Below are positions 5,689 through 8,005 of a stretch of 8,005 nt of DNA, piece after piece. The notes under the pieces are model-generated. The model saw only the letters and a list, made by a program, of their open reading frames with translations. It did no database searches and was not told where the DNA came from. Positions within the stretch are counted from its first letter, which is position 1. Each line of letters starts with the position of its first letter. Made by a program: the position numbers and the translations under genes. The DNA lies in contig JARROD010000325.1 in NCBI GenBank assembly GCA_037384225.1, positions 1 to 8,005 on the forward strand. Direction: 5' to 3'. This DNA is from JARROD01 sp037384225. Lineage in GTDB: Bacteria; Pseudomonadota; Gammaproteobacteria; Pseudomonadales; Cellvibrionaceae.

Positions 5689-6114
5689 ATGGAAGTGCAG
5701 CCTATAGACATTTTGCTGATCGAGGACAACCCCGGCGATATTGAACTGGTGAGAGCCGCTTTTGAAGAGGCCCGGGCATACAACCACCTTACGGTAATTA
5801 ACGACGGACAGGAAGCAGTTGAGTTTTTTGAAAAAGGTGAAGCGGCGCCTGATCTTATTCTTTTGGATATCAATCTCCCCAAGGTCAACGGTTTTGAAGT
5901 ATTGCAAAAGATTCGCGCCACCCAAAAGGGTAAAAACTTTCCCGTGGTTATACTGAGTTCCTCCGAGATTGAATTGGATATCAACAGAAGTTATTCACAA
6001 TACACCGATCATTTTATTACCAAACCCGTTGATTTCGATAAATTTATAGCGGTTGTCAAATCTATAGGAAAGTTCTGGCTCAGCGTGGTCAAGCTGCCGG
6101 AGAAAAAAGAATGA
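5689..6114 (+). CDS. Single-domain response regulator, Rcp1-like (first copy)
   Basis: This 141-residue protein is only a receiver domain. It has the acidic pair Glu12-Asp13 (LLIEDNPGD), phosphoacceptor Asp60 (LILLDINLPK), switch Ser90 (VILSSSE) and Lys112-Pro113 (FITKPV). The EDNPGD start and long C-terminal helix (FWLSVVKLPEKKE) are typical of Rcp1-type receivers paired with phytochrome-like kinases. With no output domain it would act as a phosphate shuttle, phosphate sink or protein-protein switch. It follows the membrane kinase by 28 bases, and its stop overlaps the start of the second receiver (ATGA, 6111-6114). It is clearly paralogous to that neighbour. Confidence 0.93.
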   Translation: MEVQPIDILLIEDNPGDIELVRAAFEEARAYNHLTVINDGQEAVEFFEKGEAAPDLILLDINLPKVNGFEVLQKIRATQKGKNFPVVILSSSEIELDINRSYSQYTDHFITKPVDFDKFIAVVKSIGKFWLSVVKLPEKKE

Positions 6115-6548
6115 GTTCCATCGAATGCCTCTTAATTGAAGACAACCCCGGCGACGTGGAATTAACCCGGGAATCACTAAAACATGGCAGAATCAGAAAC
6201 AATCTGCACGTGGTGGAAGACGGTGAACAAGCACTGGATTACCTTTTTCAGCGCGGCGAATACGCCAATACGTTACTACCGGATATTATCTTGCTGGATT
6301 TAAATTTGCCAAAAATTGACGGCAGAGAAATCCTTAGAGCGCTGAAAACCGATTCCCGACGCAGGCATATTCCGGTGATTATTTTGTCCAGTTCGGAAGC
6401 GGCACAGGATATTCAGGAAAGTTATCGCCTGCATGCCAACTGTTTCATAAGCAAACCTGTGCAGCTCAATGACTTTATAAAGGCGGTGCAGATGATTGAA
6501 ACTTTCTGGATCGATATCGTACACCTGCCTACACTACCGGTAGAATAG
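6111..6548 (+). CDS. Single-domain response regulator, Rcp1-like (second copy)
   Basis: This is a 145-residue lone receiver with Glu10-Asp11 (LLIEDNPGD), phosphoacceptor Asp63 (IILLDLNLPK), Ser93 (IILSSSE) and Lys115-Pro116 (FISKPV), all intact. It shares the EDNPGD, NLPK, LSSSE and C-terminal FW-x3-V-x-LP patterns with the preceding receiver, so the pair arose by tandem duplication. The inserted loop YLFQRGEYANTLLPD between the third helix and the Asp strand is closer to classic Rcp1. Its start overlaps the previous stop by four bases, and the next gene begins four bases after its own stop. Translation is probably coupled. Its likely partners are the two kinases in the operon. Confidence 0.93.
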   Translation: MSSIECLLIEDNPGDVELTRESLKHGRIRNNLHVVEDGEQALDYLFQRGEYANTLLPDIILLDLNLPKIDGREILRALKTDSRRRHIPVIILSSSEAAQDIQESYRLHANCFISKPVQLNDFIKAVQMIETFWIDIVHLPTLPVE

Positions 6549-6552
6549 CTTT

Positions 6553-7281
6553 ATGAATGAAATAAAACGGCAGCAAAGCCCCCCCTCTCATCTCTGGGGG
6601 CAAGACTCAGTACAAAAACTGGTGTACGGTCTTTCTCACGATATGGGGGCGCCACTGCGCTCCGTCGTACAGTTCTGCCATCTACTGGAAAAACGACTGG
6701 AAGGACGGCTGGATGAAAAAGAGCGTTATTGGTTGCAGCTTATCTGCCAGGGTGGTATTAAAGCGCAGACAATGGTCGATGCTCTGTTGCGTTATTCGCG
6801 TCTCAGCACCCGTCATGCGCCGATCATTCGCTTCTCGCTGCAAACGTTGGTGGAAGCAGTGATTAAAGAAATAGTAAGGCAGAAATGTCAACAGTGCCTG
6901 CCAGTACGCTCAACCATCACAGCAAAGCTGCCTGACGTAACCGGATCATTTGAGCATTGGCAGTTGCTGTTGTCCTGCATAATCGAAAACGCCCTTTTGT
7001 ATCAACCCAAAAACGATCCGACGCACACTCCTGAAGTACAGATTCACGTTGATACGCATGGCGACAAGACACGGATTACCATAGACGATAACGGCATCGG
7101 TGTCAGTGAAAGCCGATGGTCAGAGCTGACTCGGCCCTTTATGCGTATTCACAATGAGCGGGACTATCCGGGTATCGGTATGGGCTTGAGTTTTTGCGAT
7201 CGAATCGCCCAGTTGCACAACGCACACCTTAGCTTTGGCCACTCCCCACTGGGAGGGTTAGCTGTTAGCTATACCTATTGA
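6553..7281 (+). CDS. Short soluble histidine kinase (HisKA plus HATPase only)
   Basis: This 242-residue kinase has no transmembrane segment or recognisable sensor domain. The phosphoacceptor is His29 in GLSHDMGAPLRS. Residues 35-84 form the dimerisation helices and closely parallel those of the membrane kinase (LLEKRLEGRLDEKER here, LLERRLKDNLTEKER there), pointing to a duplication of the core. The ATPase domain keeps Asn146 (CIIENALLYQ), Asp179 in DDNGIG (178-183) and a G2 box GIGMGLSFC (207-215). It should therefore be active, or act as a phosphotransfer or phosphatase partner. With only about 20 residues before the HisKA region, input must come from a bound protein, perhaps a receiver. The start lies four bases after the receiver stop and has only a weak purine-rich site. 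The tail after the G2 box is short and ends LAVSYTY. Confidence 0.9.
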   Translation: MNEIKRQQSPPSHLWGQDSVQKLVYGLSHDMGAPLRSVVQFCHLLEKRLEGRLDEKERYWLQLICQGGIKAQTMVDALLRYSRLSTRHAPIIRFSLQTLVEAVIKEIVRQKCQQCLPVRSTITAKLPDVTGSFEHWQLLLSCIIENALLYQPKNDPTHTPEVQIHVDTHGDKTRITIDDNGIGVSESRWSELTRPFMRIHNERDYPGIGMGLSFCDRIAQLHNAHLSFGHSPLGGLAVSYTY

Positions 7282-7310
7282 CTACGACCGAATAAGAGCT
7301 GAAACAAAAC

Positions 7311-8005
7311 ATGACAGGAACTACATCATTACCTGCAAAACCCATGTTTGCGGGTTGTGCCAATGCATATCTTTTAGCGGAAGACGATCCCGCCGATGCG
7401 GAATTGGTACAAGAAATGCTAAGGCAGACATTCGGCGCCCAATGCGTAATTGATTGCGTCGACCGTTTTGAACGCATCCAGCGGGCGCTGGAACGGGATA
7501 CCTTCAAGGCACTGATTCTGGATCTGAATCTGCCCGACCGGTCCGGTATCGGCAATGTCAGTGAACTCAGCCGCAAATACCCCCAATTGCCGATTGTTGT
7601 ACTCACAGGCGACGACAATCTGGATCTGGCCATACACTCGCTGCAAAAAGGCGCTCAGGATTACCTCTCCAAAAACCAGGTCACCCCGGATCTGCTTTCC
7701 CGCAGCCTACGTTATGCCGAGGAGCGCAAGCGCATTGAAGGAGAGCTCAAGCACGCCCTGGAGGATACTGCCCTGCGCAACAGCCAGTTGGAAAGCATGG
7801 CCCGGCACGATTTTTTAACCTCGCTCCCCAATCGCGCCTACTTCCAAAGCAGCGCCGTCAAAACCCTGATGCGTGCCGCGCGGGTGAAAAAGTATGTGGG
7901 ATTACTGTACTTCGACCTCAATGGGTTCAAGAAAATCAATGACAGCTACGGACATGTGGCGGGTGACGAGTTACTGAGAAAAGTGGCCGCCCGTTTTAAA
8001 AATAC
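7311..8005 (+). CDS. Response-regulator diguanylate cyclase (REC-GGDEF), cut by the right edge
   Basis: The frame is open to the window end (231 codons and two bases), so the C-terminus is missing. Residues 18-135 form a receiver: acidic Glu24-Asp25-Asp26 (LLAEDDPADAEL), phosphoacceptor Asp71 (LILDLNLPDRSG), Thr99 (VVLTGDD) and Lys121 (YLSKN). A helical linker rich in charged residues (136-163) leads to the start of a GGDEF domain: DFLTSLPNR (167-175), the metal-binding Asp202 in YFDLNGFKKIND, and YGHVAGDELL (213-222). The GGDEF signature itself lies beyond the window, so activity cannot be judged. Such proteins make c-di-GMP when phosphorylated. The ATG at 7311, 29 bases after the kinase stop, was chosen over the one at 7344; either spares the receiver. 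It is the only member of the operon here with an output domain. Confidence 0.92.
   Translation, partial: MTGTTSLPAKPMFAGCANAYLLAEDDPADAELVQEMLRQTFGAQCVIDCVDRFERIQRALERDTFKALILDLNLPDRSGIGNVSELSRKYPQLPIVVLTGDDNLDLAIHSLQKGAQDYLSKNQVTPDLLSRSLRYAEERKRIEGELKHALEDTALRNSQLESMARHDFLTSLPNRAYFQSSAVKTLMRAARVKKYVGLLYFDLNGFKKINDSYGHVAGDELLRKVAARFKN

Overview
The window looks like draft (scaffolded) sequence from a free-living gammaproteobacterium. The evidence is a LuxR-type regulator, a RhtB/LysE exporter, a Fur box of the enterobacterial/pseudomonad type, a non-ribosomal peptide synthetase (NRPS) fragment, and Rcp1-like receivers in a c-di-GMP operon. A marine group such as Cellvibrionales or Oceanospirillales is a guess from protein style only. 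A run of 99 N at 4151-4249 marks a scaffold gap.

Layout. (1) 1-787: the front part of an NRPS adenylation domain enters from the left edge and stops being recognisable right after its A3 nucleotide-binding motif (about 344). About 440 bases without a recognisable gene follow. They contain a near-perfect Fur operator (479-505) with a strong sigma70-like promoter embedded in it, but no obvious gene to drive. (2) 788-1405, minus strand: an intact LysE/RhtB-family exporter. (3) 1406-1672: a divergent intergenic region with a lux-box-like dyad (1641-1660) over the ribosome-binding site of the next gene. (4) 1673-3083: a LuxR-type regulator with a divergent ligand pocket, overlapping by 20 bases a 180-residue protein of unknown function. 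(5) 3084-3470: an intergenic region packed with inverted repeats, including a perfect 28-bp inverted repeat around a 38-base loop (3195-3288) and three copies of an ATACATTAA motif. (6) 3471 to the right edge: a tightly packed five-gene signalling operon. It encodes a membrane histidine kinase (MASE3-like sensor, PAS, HisKA, HATPase), two single-domain receivers of the Rcp1 type, a short soluble histidine kinase, and a REC-GGDEF diguanylate cyclase cut by the window edge.

How the parts may work together (inference). The operon reads as a branched phosphorelay. Two related kinases phosphorylate some mix of two output-less receivers and the receiver of a diguanylate cyclase, so the final output would be c-di-GMP. 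The LuxR pair upstream is a separate unit that may regulate itself through the lux-box-like site. The left end appears to be a rearranged or misassembled remnant of an iron-regulated, possibly siderophore-related, NRPS locus.
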